In this document: in pieces, positions 12,501 through 24,500 of the stretch
Layout of the letters: every line of letters starts with the position of its first letter
Position numbering within the stretch: the first letter of the stretch is position 1
Source: Nereocystis luetkeana
Taxonomy: Eukaryota; Sar; Phaeophyceae; Laminariales; Laminariaceae
Assembly: GCA_031213475.1 (NCBI GenBank)
Contig: JARUPZ010000015.1
Coordinates: 9,948,528-10,012,527, forward strand
Direction of reading: 5' to 3'
Length of the DNA stretch: 64,000 nt
Program-made: the position numbers and the translations under genes
The notes under the pieces: model-generated
Seen by the model: only the letters and a program-made list of their open reading frames with translations
Told to the model about the DNA's origin: nothing
The model's database searches: none

Positions 12501-15500
12501 AGGCAGCGTGACCACTAACAGCAGTAGTACCGGTGAGCAACCTATTGCTTCGTACCTTTGAATGATCATATACAGCAGGTGTTGCCTGATATCATTCATA
12601 CGAGGTAGCAGAGTAGAGGCTGGCAGCAGAGTAGAGGCTGCACAACATTTGCAGACACAAACACCACTACTTTTGTATTCTACTATTATAGTAGAACCAA
12701 GAGCGGGGGTAGGCAAGCGACAAAGGCGGCGGAACGCTGACACCAGCGAACGGACGATCGGCGGTCGAGCCAACGAGCGAAGAACGGCGGCGCGCAAGCG
12801 ACGGAGCGATCGACCGACGGTCGAGCGAATGGGCGTCCGAACAGATTGTCTCTCGCTGCGGCAGCAGCAATGGAGGTTTTCGTATGGAACCCCTCGCGGC
12901 AGGTGGCCGCGGAATGTAGCGCGAGATACGCGCGAAATGGCCATCGGGGCTGGTATTATGCGGACCCGCCCACACCCACACCGACCGATAAGCCGCGCCC
13001 ACCCACAACCCAGAACCCACCCACCAACCCACATCCACTCGAACCCATAGATATCCCACCAACCCTCGACGTACGGCACTACAGCAGCAAGTAGTACAAC
13101 AACAGCAAGCAGAATGTAATTCTACTCTTCAGCAGTATAAGTATGTTCTACAGCAGAGGTACACCATTTTGCAGCAGTAAAAGAGCAGTAGTACAATGGT
13201 ACCGTACAGCAGTACGTATGCTCTACACCAGCAGCAGTATACAGCAGAAGTACAGCAGCTGTGCACAGCAACAGCAGTACGCAGCAGCAGTAGTATTCCG
13301 CAGCAAGAGCAATGCGCACAAAAATCTGTCGCTCGGTCGTTCGCGGTCGACGGACCGCGCGCCGCTTTGTCTTGAAGATAGTCTAGGAGCGGCTATCTCG
13401 GTTACTTTCGACTCGTCGATTCTACAGTAAGCCGAGAGGAGAAAATCCATTTTTCCCCCCCTTTTTTGGGGTAATTGATCATTTGTTTTCGAAGTTGTTT
13501 ATCGTGTGTCTAGTGTGGGGAGTGTTGACTGCTTTACAATTATGAGTCTGGCTTCGAAAGTACATTTTCTTAGAGTTTTTTTTCGTTTTTTTCAGTTGTT
13601 ATTTCTAATCTTGAATCTAGTGTGGAAGTGGCTATCTCCCCTATGTTTTATTGCTTTGGATCTGACTCGAGTTTAGCAAATCATTTTTTTACGTGTTTCG
13701 ATTTGTTTCGTTGTTTGGCAAAAAAAAATCTTAAAATCATTATAGCTATTTCTATGTGGAACTTAAAGTGGGATTTTTTTCATCTTGAAGCTAGGGTAGA
13801 TCCTCCCATCTTGATGTTTGTGTGGTATTTCGATATAGAAGATAGTGTGGGGGCGGTATAGTATAGATTAGTCCAGCACTGCTGTAGTTAAATTAATACC
13901 TAGCACGTTCGTGCGAAATTTTAAAATCTGAACTTATGAATTTTTGGATGGTCTTTGAAAGCATCTCCTTTTCCCGGGTGGAGACGTTTCCGTAAAACCG
14001 GAACTCCCGTAAAAAAGCCGGCGTGCTTCGCCGGGTCCACCTTATTATTCGGTAAATGGGTGGAAGTGGAATGGGACTTTCCATTCGACCAACTTCCAAA
14101 ACTTCCTTTTGACTCCAAATGTCTTCCAAAAAGAAGTTCAACTTCCAAATGACTTCCAAATGGAAGTTGAATAGAAGTCAAATAGATAGAAGCATTGGGA
14201 GTCAAATGGAAGTAGATACAAGTAGATACAAGCAGGTGTAGAAGCACATGGAAGTTTTGATAAAAGTAGATGGAAGTTTCAAATGGTACGAGTAGCTTTC
14301 CTGAAAGTATATAGAAGTCTATTAAAGATAACCTTCCATGCATTTCTGCGGTAAGTTCCATCTACGTCCGCAGAAACTTCCTTTCAAACCCATGTGCTCC
14401 AATATTCGAGGACAACTTTCACCTACTCCCACCTATTTCCATCTACTTCTTTTAAACTTCCAAAAGTTCCATTACACTTGTAGTCCCATGGAAACTTCCA
14501 CCTACGTCCGCAGACGCTTCCATCCACTCTTATCTTCAATCTTACCTTCCACGTACTTCCACGTACTTCCATCCACTTCCTTTCGACTTCCATTCAACTT
14601 CCGAATCTTCCATCTAACTTTCACAACTTATATTCTACTTGACATCAATTTACACGGATGCTTCTTCCATATACGTCCGCAGACGCTTCCATCCACTCTT
14701 ATATGCAATCGTACCTTCCATATACTCTCATGTAGTCCCATCCACTACCATTCGACTCCCATTCAACTACCAAAACTTCTGTTTAACTTCCACAACTTCA
14801 CTACTACTTCAATAGACCATGCGAGCTCGACGGAAGCCAAGAAAGGAAGTCGATGGAAGTGGGTGGCAATTCATCTTGCGTATGGGAGTGGATCGATTCT
14901 TCTACGGACGTAGGTGGAAGTTTACGTGGAAAATTGATCTTAAACGGAATATAAACAAGTTAACTGTAATCGCTGGATGTTGAATGGAAGTATGCAGAAG
15001 AAGGTGGGAGTTAAGCTTGAATATTGTAGTGGACAGAAGCTTCTGCGGACGCACGTGGGAGTTTCCTTGAAAATTGAAGTCAGATGGAAGTTTTAGGAGT
15101 TGAATGGAAGCTAGGTGGGAGTAGGTGAAAGGTGGGAGTCGATGGAAGTAGATGGAACTATATCAGGTTGTACAGAAGCTTAGGGTGTGTCATAACCCCC
15201 CCCAGAGAGCGTTGGAACGAACCGAATGGAATATTATTTGCCGTATGAATTGGTGTTGATTGGTTGTGGGAAACGAATAGATTCAGTGCAGCCCGAGAAA
15301 AACAGTATATCTAGGAAGAGGAAGAAGAAGTGTTGCACCCCTTTTCCTTGTTTGAGTGGACCGAACGGCCCGACCGAACGGGAACAAATAGCAGATTATT
15401 TGATGTAGATGGACACCACCGAAGATGGATGTGGACACCTATTTGTCGTGGCACGTGCTAAAGATACCGTTCGTGCCGATTCGGCTTGCGAGCCCCAAGA

Positions 15501-18500
15501 TTCTGCATGGACCCAAACACGTTTTTTTAGGTAGGAACGGAACAAATGACCACGAACAGCCTCGTTCCGTTCCGCTCGTTTCCATGCTCTTTGGTGGGAG
15601 TTAAGACACACCCTTAGTGGAAGCTCGACCAAGCTTCCACCGGGCATGGCCATGGAAGCTTCCGCTTTGCTTCCACTTTTGAAGCTTCCACTAGCTTCCA
15701 CGACCTTTCAAAGATGAAACTTCCATGCACTGTGCTTGAAAATTTCCATATATTTCCTATTCACTTACATTTACTTCCATCGACTTCCATCTAAGCTTCC
15801 ATTCGACTTCCATTCGGCTTCCCAAACTTCCGTCTGACTTCCATTCCGCTTCCAAGTGGGAGTTGAATGTAAGTTTTGGAAGTCAAATGGAAGTTGAAGG
15901 GAAGTCGAATGGAAGCTTCCACTCATTCACCAAAACTATGAGGAGCACCGACGTCGCCCCTCGCCCGTCGCACCCACGAACGCGCAACGAGCCTCTTTCG
16001 ACCACCTCGACACGGATTCGGCCCGGACGATGCCTTCACCTCATCTGACCTTTTATATCCCAGCGCCTGGCTCGAGCTCGGCACGCCGTGCCTTGTGGCG
16101 CTCGTTCTCGCACTGACATGATGTCGATATCCATCCACAGAAGTCGGTCTGCGAGATCCCTTTCTGCCTGCAAATATGATGCACTTTCGAGTCTTCTTAC
16201 CTCACCAAGATTAAACGACCCTCACATTTTCGGAATTGCACCCGAGAACGAACCTGACTCGCCTCTTGCATGCGAGGACACCCCTCGTGCGCTCCTGCCC
16301 GGACGAGCGCGGTCCGCCGCGGCGCGAGACGGATGGTTTCCCCTGAACTCATACCTATATATATATACCTACAGCGAGATCCGGGGCCTAGCCGCCCCTG
16401 GGCGGCACCCCCGCGAGTCCTTCACTGATCCGACGCAAAGGTGTCAGGAGACATGCAAAGCGAGGCAAAACGTGCGCTGTCAAGGGTGTAGGACCGAGTG
16501 TTCCACACTAAAACCTAGTAGGTTGGCGTCAACCAAGGCATGTCAAGACGAAGTTGCTGACTGTCGAGTGGTGAAAATGCTATCTCCTGACATCTTTGAT
16601 CCGAAATGATGAAGAGATCGGCCTACAGGAGTAGTACGAGTACAACAACTCCAGCACCAACTACACGACGACAGGTTTCTGTTTATATATACAGATACTG
16701 CACCAAACAGCAGCAGGTATAAGACGAGTATGTATTTTCCCCCCTACCCACACAGCAACAAACTACGTTACTGCTGCACGACCGCACGGCTGTGCATGTG
16801 TCGGGGGGGGGGTTACCGCTGACCCCTCATAAATGAGTTGTTTGTCCCCCTGTCTATATTCGTGTTACAAGTCGCATAAATCGCCTACATATTACGGGGG
16901 ACCATAGTAAATACTCGTAGGACCAAGCATTGTAGGTAAAAGTAGGGATGTATATAGGTTTTCGTTTGTACCGTAGATCCTGTTGACTATGGTCCCCCGT
17001 ACTCGTTCGTTTCATTGCTTCAAATTATCCCTATTTCGGTACAGCAACTTCACGCATTTCGTCGCCTTTTTCGTTGCCGTCATTCCTATTATACAGCTAA
17101 CATCATCTTGCTGTATGTCTTCTGCTTCCCATCGTTTTTCTGGTTACCTACTGCACTACTGCAATAGTACCCTCAGTTAGCTAGCTACTATAGCATGCAC
17201 CGTAATCTCCTGGAAATATCCCAGTCTATACATACAATACTGGTCATTGCGGTTGCCCTCGTTATAACCGCCTCGTTTCCTTGCGCGTTGTCCTCGAAGC
17301 GCGATTGCGTTTCGATTCTCCACCTTCACGTCAGCAACCACGACATCCCATTAACCTATCGCCATATCGCCAACTTATGGTGTATGCGCGCTGCGTGTCG
17401 ACCTAGGCCCTCACCTTGCACCTAGTAAGCTACAGCAGTAGCACAGGTGTCCTGCAGTCAGATAGACCCTGCAGAAAATAGCATAGCGGAAGGTTAGGTT
17501 GCACATGATCTTGATAATCCTCTGTCTACATGATCTTGTATTGGTAGGCACTTGTATTTGGTAGGTAGATTTGTCAACTGTGCCCGATTTGTGAAAACTT
17601 GTTAAGCTTGTTTCTTTCCGCGTGTTTTGGGATGGCTCACAGGTGGACCACCCTCAAAACCCGATCGCTCGCGAGGGTGGCGAGTCGGAGGAGGATGAAC
17701 TGGTACGAGCTCTTGGCATGGGAGCGCCGGGGGGCGAATCGAACGTCGGGAAGGGAAAGGCCTTGGAGGGGTATAGGGGACTCCTCACCATTCTCTACGC
17801 ATTCGCCGATAAGGCGCCGAGCGAGGTGAGGCATGGCATTTCATCTACTAAGAGAGCATATTGATCTACAGCAGACCTGCTCGTATAGCATTCTAAGTAT
17901 AGATCAGGAATCTCAGTAGGTTTGATCTAGAGCATGTACATCATGAATTTCAGTGGGTGAGATCTATTGATAGATCATATAGATCAGGATGTAGGTCTGA
18001 TCTACTGTAGAGCATATAGATCGTTATGTAGGTTTGATCTAGAGCATATAGATCACGATTTAGGTCTGATCTAAAGCATAGAGATGAAGATGTAGATCTG
18101 ATCCAGAGCATATAGATCATGACGTACAGTAGGCAGTCTATTGTTGAGTCTTGTATGACGGGTACGATGGCTTCCTGACCCTGCTGTATATGCTAAAGGA
18201 TTCAAACGGCCAACTAGCGGAGGCACGCATTGAGCTGATGATGTTCTTGGTCGTGATCTATGCCAGGTATGCAGTAGATAATACATAGTGTTGATCGATC
18301 GTGTACGAGGGGCTAAGATAGGTTCTTGACCCTGCTGTATCCCAAGTACCATAGCGCTTATATTCTACTACTACTGCTGCTTCTTTTTTGTTGCTGCTGC
18401 TCGCTATATGCTGCTTTTTAGCTGCTGCTTTCTAGCTACTTACTGCTCTTGTCGTGGCAGTATGATAATTGTGGCGTATTTAGGAAGACCGTACTGTGGA

Positions 18501-21500
18501 TGTACAATAGTCAAGCAACTCCCGAAACCAGGTTTGATTGGCAACCTTAATTTGTTGTGTGTTTCATGAATGCGCTCGTTGAAACGTTGCTGTGCAGCTC
18601 AAGCTCGAGGATGCCGTGCAGCTGACGGTGGGCAACGACGGATTCATGCTGTTCTCCCTTGACAAGGTGGGTTCAAGTTTTTTACACATAGCCCGGATCA
18701 CGACCTAGATCTTCTAGATAATCGAAGTAAGATAAACTCCTGATGTGTATGATCTGTATGACCGACAGCCGACAGCAATAGCTCGTGTTCTTTGAGGGCA
18801 GATATTGTACACTCCTGATACCACCGTGTGTATGATGCAGCCCAAGTTGTCGCGGGTGGGAGCCGTATAGTCTGCCTCATCTACTGTGGCACTTGTTCCC
18901 TGGGTTAGATGTGTATTGTAAAGATCATGTACCACATCTTGTAACGCCAGCATTGATAGGATTTTAGATGATCCAGAACTAGATACTGTAGATAGATCGA
19001 TAGATAGTTTTTTATTTTATTTTAATTGCCTTCTGGCAATGTGCAGGGAGTTATTCATTCAAAATGAAAAAGCTGCCATAATTCATCGAATACCACTAAC
19101 TTAATCGAACCAATTCTCCTTCCCTGCGTGTACTCACTTGCACCCCCACCATTTACCGACACATTTTACCTACTATGTATCTATACACCATGCTTCCTAC
19201 TCCGCATCTACCTTCCACCCCCACGCCATGGGAAGTAGTCCTCCCTCCTCCTCCCTTCTCCCCCTGGCGGCCTGGCGGTCTCGCAGGGCGAGCTTATATC
19301 GGTGCACTCTGCGCGAGATCGCAACCTGGGTAGTCACCGATATGACCTGGAAAAGGTGCTCCTTACAAACCCCTTTTCTTGCTAAGGATCCCCCGTCCGT
19401 TCCTCCGACGATGCTCGCCGCCAGCTGGTCGATGAAATCGCTACCTTCCTTCCCGAGGCGTCCAAAGCTTTCCACCGCGAGGGTGACAAGTTTATGGCTG
19501 CGCTCGTCGAAGGACACTTGTCCTGCACGAGCTAGATTGATAGATAGATAGATAGATAGATGGATAGATAGATAGATAGATACATACATATATCGTGACC
19601 TGCCCCATGTGCGAAGCTTTCCCAGCGCCCATTTTGATTGGTAATCGTTTTCAGGAATCTTGCGGGTTGGGAAATGTGGCATTACTAGCTCGCGCAATGT
19701 TGTACCAGAACGTGGTACATCGTGTTCCCGTGGTGTTGTGCTAGACTGCGTCGTTACGCAGTTTTAGTTTTTTGTCGCTGTCCGAATTTCTTTACTCGTT
19801 TGTCGTTATCGTTGTTGTGATTTTTTGTTTTTTTGTTTGATCTCGGTGTTGTATTCATACGTAGCTGTTCGGTTTTACATGTTGGGATGTATCTGGTATC
19901 TGTTTTTACTCTCCTCGTTGTCGTCGGTAGTTTTTCGTTTGTTGCGATTTGTGTTTGGTTTTTCTTCTGTCAATGTCGTGGCTGTTCGATTATTTTGTCG
20001 TGATTTTTTTTTTTTTTGCTCGTCGACGTACGTATGCTTATACTGTACATCCGCACGCACGTTTCTCGGTGTGTGTTTTCAGGTGATGGACTGTTTCATG
20101 CGGCAGCTGAAGAGGGTCGTGGACGACTCTCCCTCAACGAAGATGCTGCAGGTCTGGCAGCACCAGGTACTGGCTTAACCAATTTAGTACTGGTAGTGTA
20201 CTGCGGTACGTTTACCCAAGTCTAAGTCTAATATCAGGCATCGATATTAGTGTGACAGCCTAATACTAGTATTATTATTGTGATATGTCTCCGCAACGGC
20301 AATGCAGTCCTACAGGGTTTCACAACAGACGTATATACCACCGCACTCCCGTCTGGCGACTTACCAAGCACTGTAGGTTGTTGTTGTCGGTAGTATTGCA
20401 GGGGAACAGCAGTAGAGCAAAGCTTGCAGCAATCAGAAGAACTAAGTATGCGGTGTAAACATGGGAGGACACCTGTTTTTTTACTCCTAAGAGGTGCTAT
20501 TTTTTCTGGTCGCACAGGCCGGGCTAGGCCGATCCCAGCCGACGCGGTACCTCTCGGAGTGCCGGCGCATCGTGAAAGGACGGCCGAGCAACCTCTTCAG
20601 GTCAGCCCTATTAAAGTTTGTACTACTACGTACCAGGTATTGTATAGTACTTGGAAGTAGTACTATAACTCCTGTAATAGAGTTACGAGGGCCACAGTAA
20701 TACACACTGTAGTACTCAGAACCAACGATGGACCCACAACGCATGTATCCCCCTAATTATACTACTCGTAATTGTTCTACTTACGCGCACCATATTAGGT
20801 TATGATTGCCACCGTATACTGCCGTATATTCTCCCGTGATATCACCAGCATACAGGTATTTCTACTAGAATGAATATAAATAGTATTAATAGTGTTATTA
20901 GTGGTAATATGCAGTATACTTGTTCTCATGGTTCGTATAATTTGTGCATGTTTGAGTTTGGCATTCAAAAGGCATTGTGAACAACCCCTTGAAGAAAGCC
21001 CTACTATTTATATTTCAGTCATACTACTACGGAAATAACAAATGAAAAAATATACAAATGCTTGGTGCTCGTACACGATACAAAGTGAAGCACATCGTCC
21101 GCCTCAAGACAATAAGAAAGTAGTACAGAAAAAATAAATGTAACAGAAGCAAATCGTACGCGCCACACAAGCACGCAAAACTGCAATAACTGTTCGTACG
21201 TACGTATGAGATACCCATTCCATTGTATACTAGAGTTGCAACGAGAAACCGCGGGTATTACACACCCAAAGAAAACGTTTCCCCCCCCTCGCCTCGCCGT
21301 ACGCGCAGGTTGCAGTGGTCGGCAGCCTCCGATGGCTGCGACGGGTGCTGCTCGCTCCTCATGGAGCTTATCGTTCCGAGCAACCACAGCGGGTCGGGGT
21401 CAGCACCCGCCCATTCATACTCGGAGGAGGTGTGTCGTGATTTTATCTGCCATTTAGGTTGTTAGTCCAGATAACAAAGTTTGATGTATTTATTATAAAA

Positions 21501-24500
21501 AAAAACAACCACCCGGTGTGGAATCCCCGTTGGCATTGCCTTTCATTCCAACGATCACAACAACCAAGGATCAGCAATACCAAGCATTAACAGCCAACAC
21601 CAGCCACAATGGCCATCACCCGCACCTCACCCACGCCTTATCCCCAGCCCAACGCCTACCCCCACCCTCTCTGCACACAGCCGGCGAGGTCAGCTAGCCC
21701 GACCACGGAGACCGCCTGCTCGGTTGGGGAGCCCGCCAATGTCAACTCGGCGGGAGCAGACACTTCATCAACATCCACTTCGGTGGGGGCGTCATCACCA
21801 GGTTCTGTGGCAGAGTCAGGAGCAGCATCGTCAGCAGTTTTGTCGGTCATAGAGGGAGTGGGGGGCCCGGCTGCGGGTGCTGTGGGTGGGATGGGTGGTG
21901 GGGCTGCGGCGGCTGCTCCTGCTGAGGCCGGTCGGGCGGCTTCGGCTACATCCCGACGAAGAGCAAGCCCCACGCCTTCGGGGAACGGGATCGCTAGTGG
22001 GAGTGGAAGTGGAAGCCAGGGCTCTAAGCCGCCAACCCCGGTTGGCGCAGCGTCGGGCGCGGCTGGGTTCGCAGGAAAGGCTGAACAGACGTTGTCGATG
22101 GAAGGGGCGGGAGCGGGGGCAGCGGTAGGCGCGAGAAACCTGAAGGAGAGTGGGACTTCGGGAGTCGAAGATGCGGGCGTGGTGCCGATGGATGACGAGG
22201 TTGGTGAAGGGGGTGATCGTGGTTTTAGGTGTGTTACTACTCTTGTTTGCGGGGTGGGGGGAGGTGTAATCTTGTTCTTGTCATGCATGGCGGTGGTCGT
22301 ATGACCATAGACCCTCGCATCCCTGGCATACCGAGGCGAGGCACGCCGGGTTTTCACCGACCAGGGAGGGGGGGGGGGGGGGGGGGTGTTTCAGGCACTT
22401 TTGTTCGGGGAGGGGGGGAGGTGAATATGGTATTGTCGTTTTTGGTTTTGATATATTTGTTTGCAGAGGAGGGGGTGATTATGGTTTCGAGCGTGGTACT
22501 CTGCTTGCGGGAGAGGGGGTGCTTGAGATGTCGGTACTCTTCGGGGGGGAGGGGGGGGGCTAGGAGAGGGAAGGATACGTTTGGCAGCAGGAGTGAACGG
22601 GTAAGGAAAATTGTTCTTTGAATTCACTGTGCGGTTTCAGCCCGCAAGCGATCGAATTTACGGAGTGAACGCAAAGCAACTACATCTCTCCCTCCGCTCG
22701 AGAGTTTTCATTCCAGGCAAAATTGGCTCAACCTTGTTGCTCTTGTGTTGCCTCTCCTACCCCCCCTTCCCCCCCCCCCCGTCCTTACTCGTCATTAATA
22801 ATGAAAATTCAGGTAGCCAGGCTGGGGAAACGTCGCGCGTCGAGTGATGGCGAGAATCGTGACACGAGCGACACGGACAACGATGGAGGAAAGTCGGCGG
22901 AAACGACCAGAAAGTGAGTTTAGAAATCGTTCATCGAGATCAAACAGCGAGATTGGACATTGGCCATCGAGATTGAACACCGAGATTGAACATCGAGATC
23001 GACCATCGCAGTTGAACATCGAGATCGGCCATTGCACTTGAATATCGAGATCGACCATCAAAATGGAACATAGAGACCGACCATCAAATGTCGAGATCGG
23101 CATGTAAAGTTTAAGCCACCATATTAACACCTTCGAAATACGTATCGACCATCGTCATCAACCATCGAAATTGACCGCCGAACACGACCATAGAAATCGG
23201 GTATCGAGATCGACCTGATCTGACCGAACGGCTGTGTACTATGTCTTTGCCCGATGTCGACAACCCTTCAGGAGGCGAGCAACTTCGGGGAACGGGATCG
23301 CTAGTGGGAGTGGAAGTGGAAGCCAGGGCTCTAAGCCGCCAGCCCCGGTTGGCGCAGCAGCGGCGGCGGCCGCGGCTGGGTTGGCAGGAAAGGCTGAACA
23401 GGCGTTGTCGATGGAAGGGGCGGGAGCGGGGGCAGCGGTGTGCGCGGGAAACCTGGAGGGGAGTGGGGCTTCGGGAGTCGAAGATGCGGGCGTGGTGCCG
23501 ATGGATGACGAGGTTGGTGAAGGGGGGGGTCGTGGTTTTAGGTGTGTTACTACTCTTGTTTGCGGGGTGGGGGGAGGTGTACTCTTGTTCTTGTCATGCA
23601 TGGCCGTGGTCGTATGACCATAGACCCTCGCATCCCTGGCATACTGGGACGAGGCACGCCGGGTTTTCACCGACCAGGGAGGGGGGGAGGGGGGGGTGTT
23701 TCAGGCACTTTTGTTCGGGGAGGGGGGGAGGTGAATATAGTATTGTGGGTTTTGGTTTTGATGTATTTGTTTGCAGAGGAGGGGGTGATTATGGGTTTGA
23801 GTGCGGTACTCTGCTTGCGGGAGAGGGGGTGGTTGAGGTGTTGGTACTCTTCGGGGGGGAGGGGGGGGGCTAGGAGAGGGAAGGACACGTTTGGCAGCAG
23901 GAGTGAACGGGTAAGAAAAAATGTTCTTTGAATTCACTGTGCGGTTTCGGCCCGCAAGCGATCGAATTTACGGAGTGAACGCTAAGCAACTACATCTATC
24001 CCTCCGCTCGAGAGTTTTTGTTTCGGGCAAAATTGGCTCAACCTTGATGCTCTTGTGTTGCCTCTCCTACCCCCCCTCCCCCCCCCCCCCGTCCTTACTC
24101 GTCATTAATAATGAAAATTCAGGTAACCAGGCTGGGGAAACGTCGCGCGTCGAGTGATGGCGAGAATGGTGACACGAGCGACACGGACAACGATGGAGGA
24201 AAGTCGGCGGAAAGGGCCAGAAAGTGAGTTTAGAAATCGTTCATCGAGATCAAACAGCGAGATTGGACATTGGCCATCGAGATTGAACACCGAGATTGAA
24301 CATCGAGATCGACCATCGAAGTTGAACATCGAACTCGGCCATTGAACGTGAGCATCGAGATCGGCCATTGAACTTGAATATCGAGATCGACCATCGAAAT
24401 TGAGCATAAAGACCGACCATCAAACGTCGAGATTGAAATGTACCTGGTAAAGTTTAAGCCACCGCATTCACACCTTCGAAATGCGTATCGACCATCGTCA

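Larger units (their letters stand above)
5448..17642. other. SIN3: 12.2-kb SIN3 intron packed with repeats
   Basis: Bounded by the donor GTCAGA and the acceptor GCTCACAG. Contents annotated separately: SINE-like copies, the exon-f-derived inverted repeat, a CCCTAA tract, a LINE fragment, CAG-rich and ACTTCC-type arrays, and two MITEs. No independent gene was recognised. The stretches 5500-6240, 6610-7130, 7510-9000, 11040-11550 and 13450-13900 hold no feature I can name. Confidence 0.55.
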
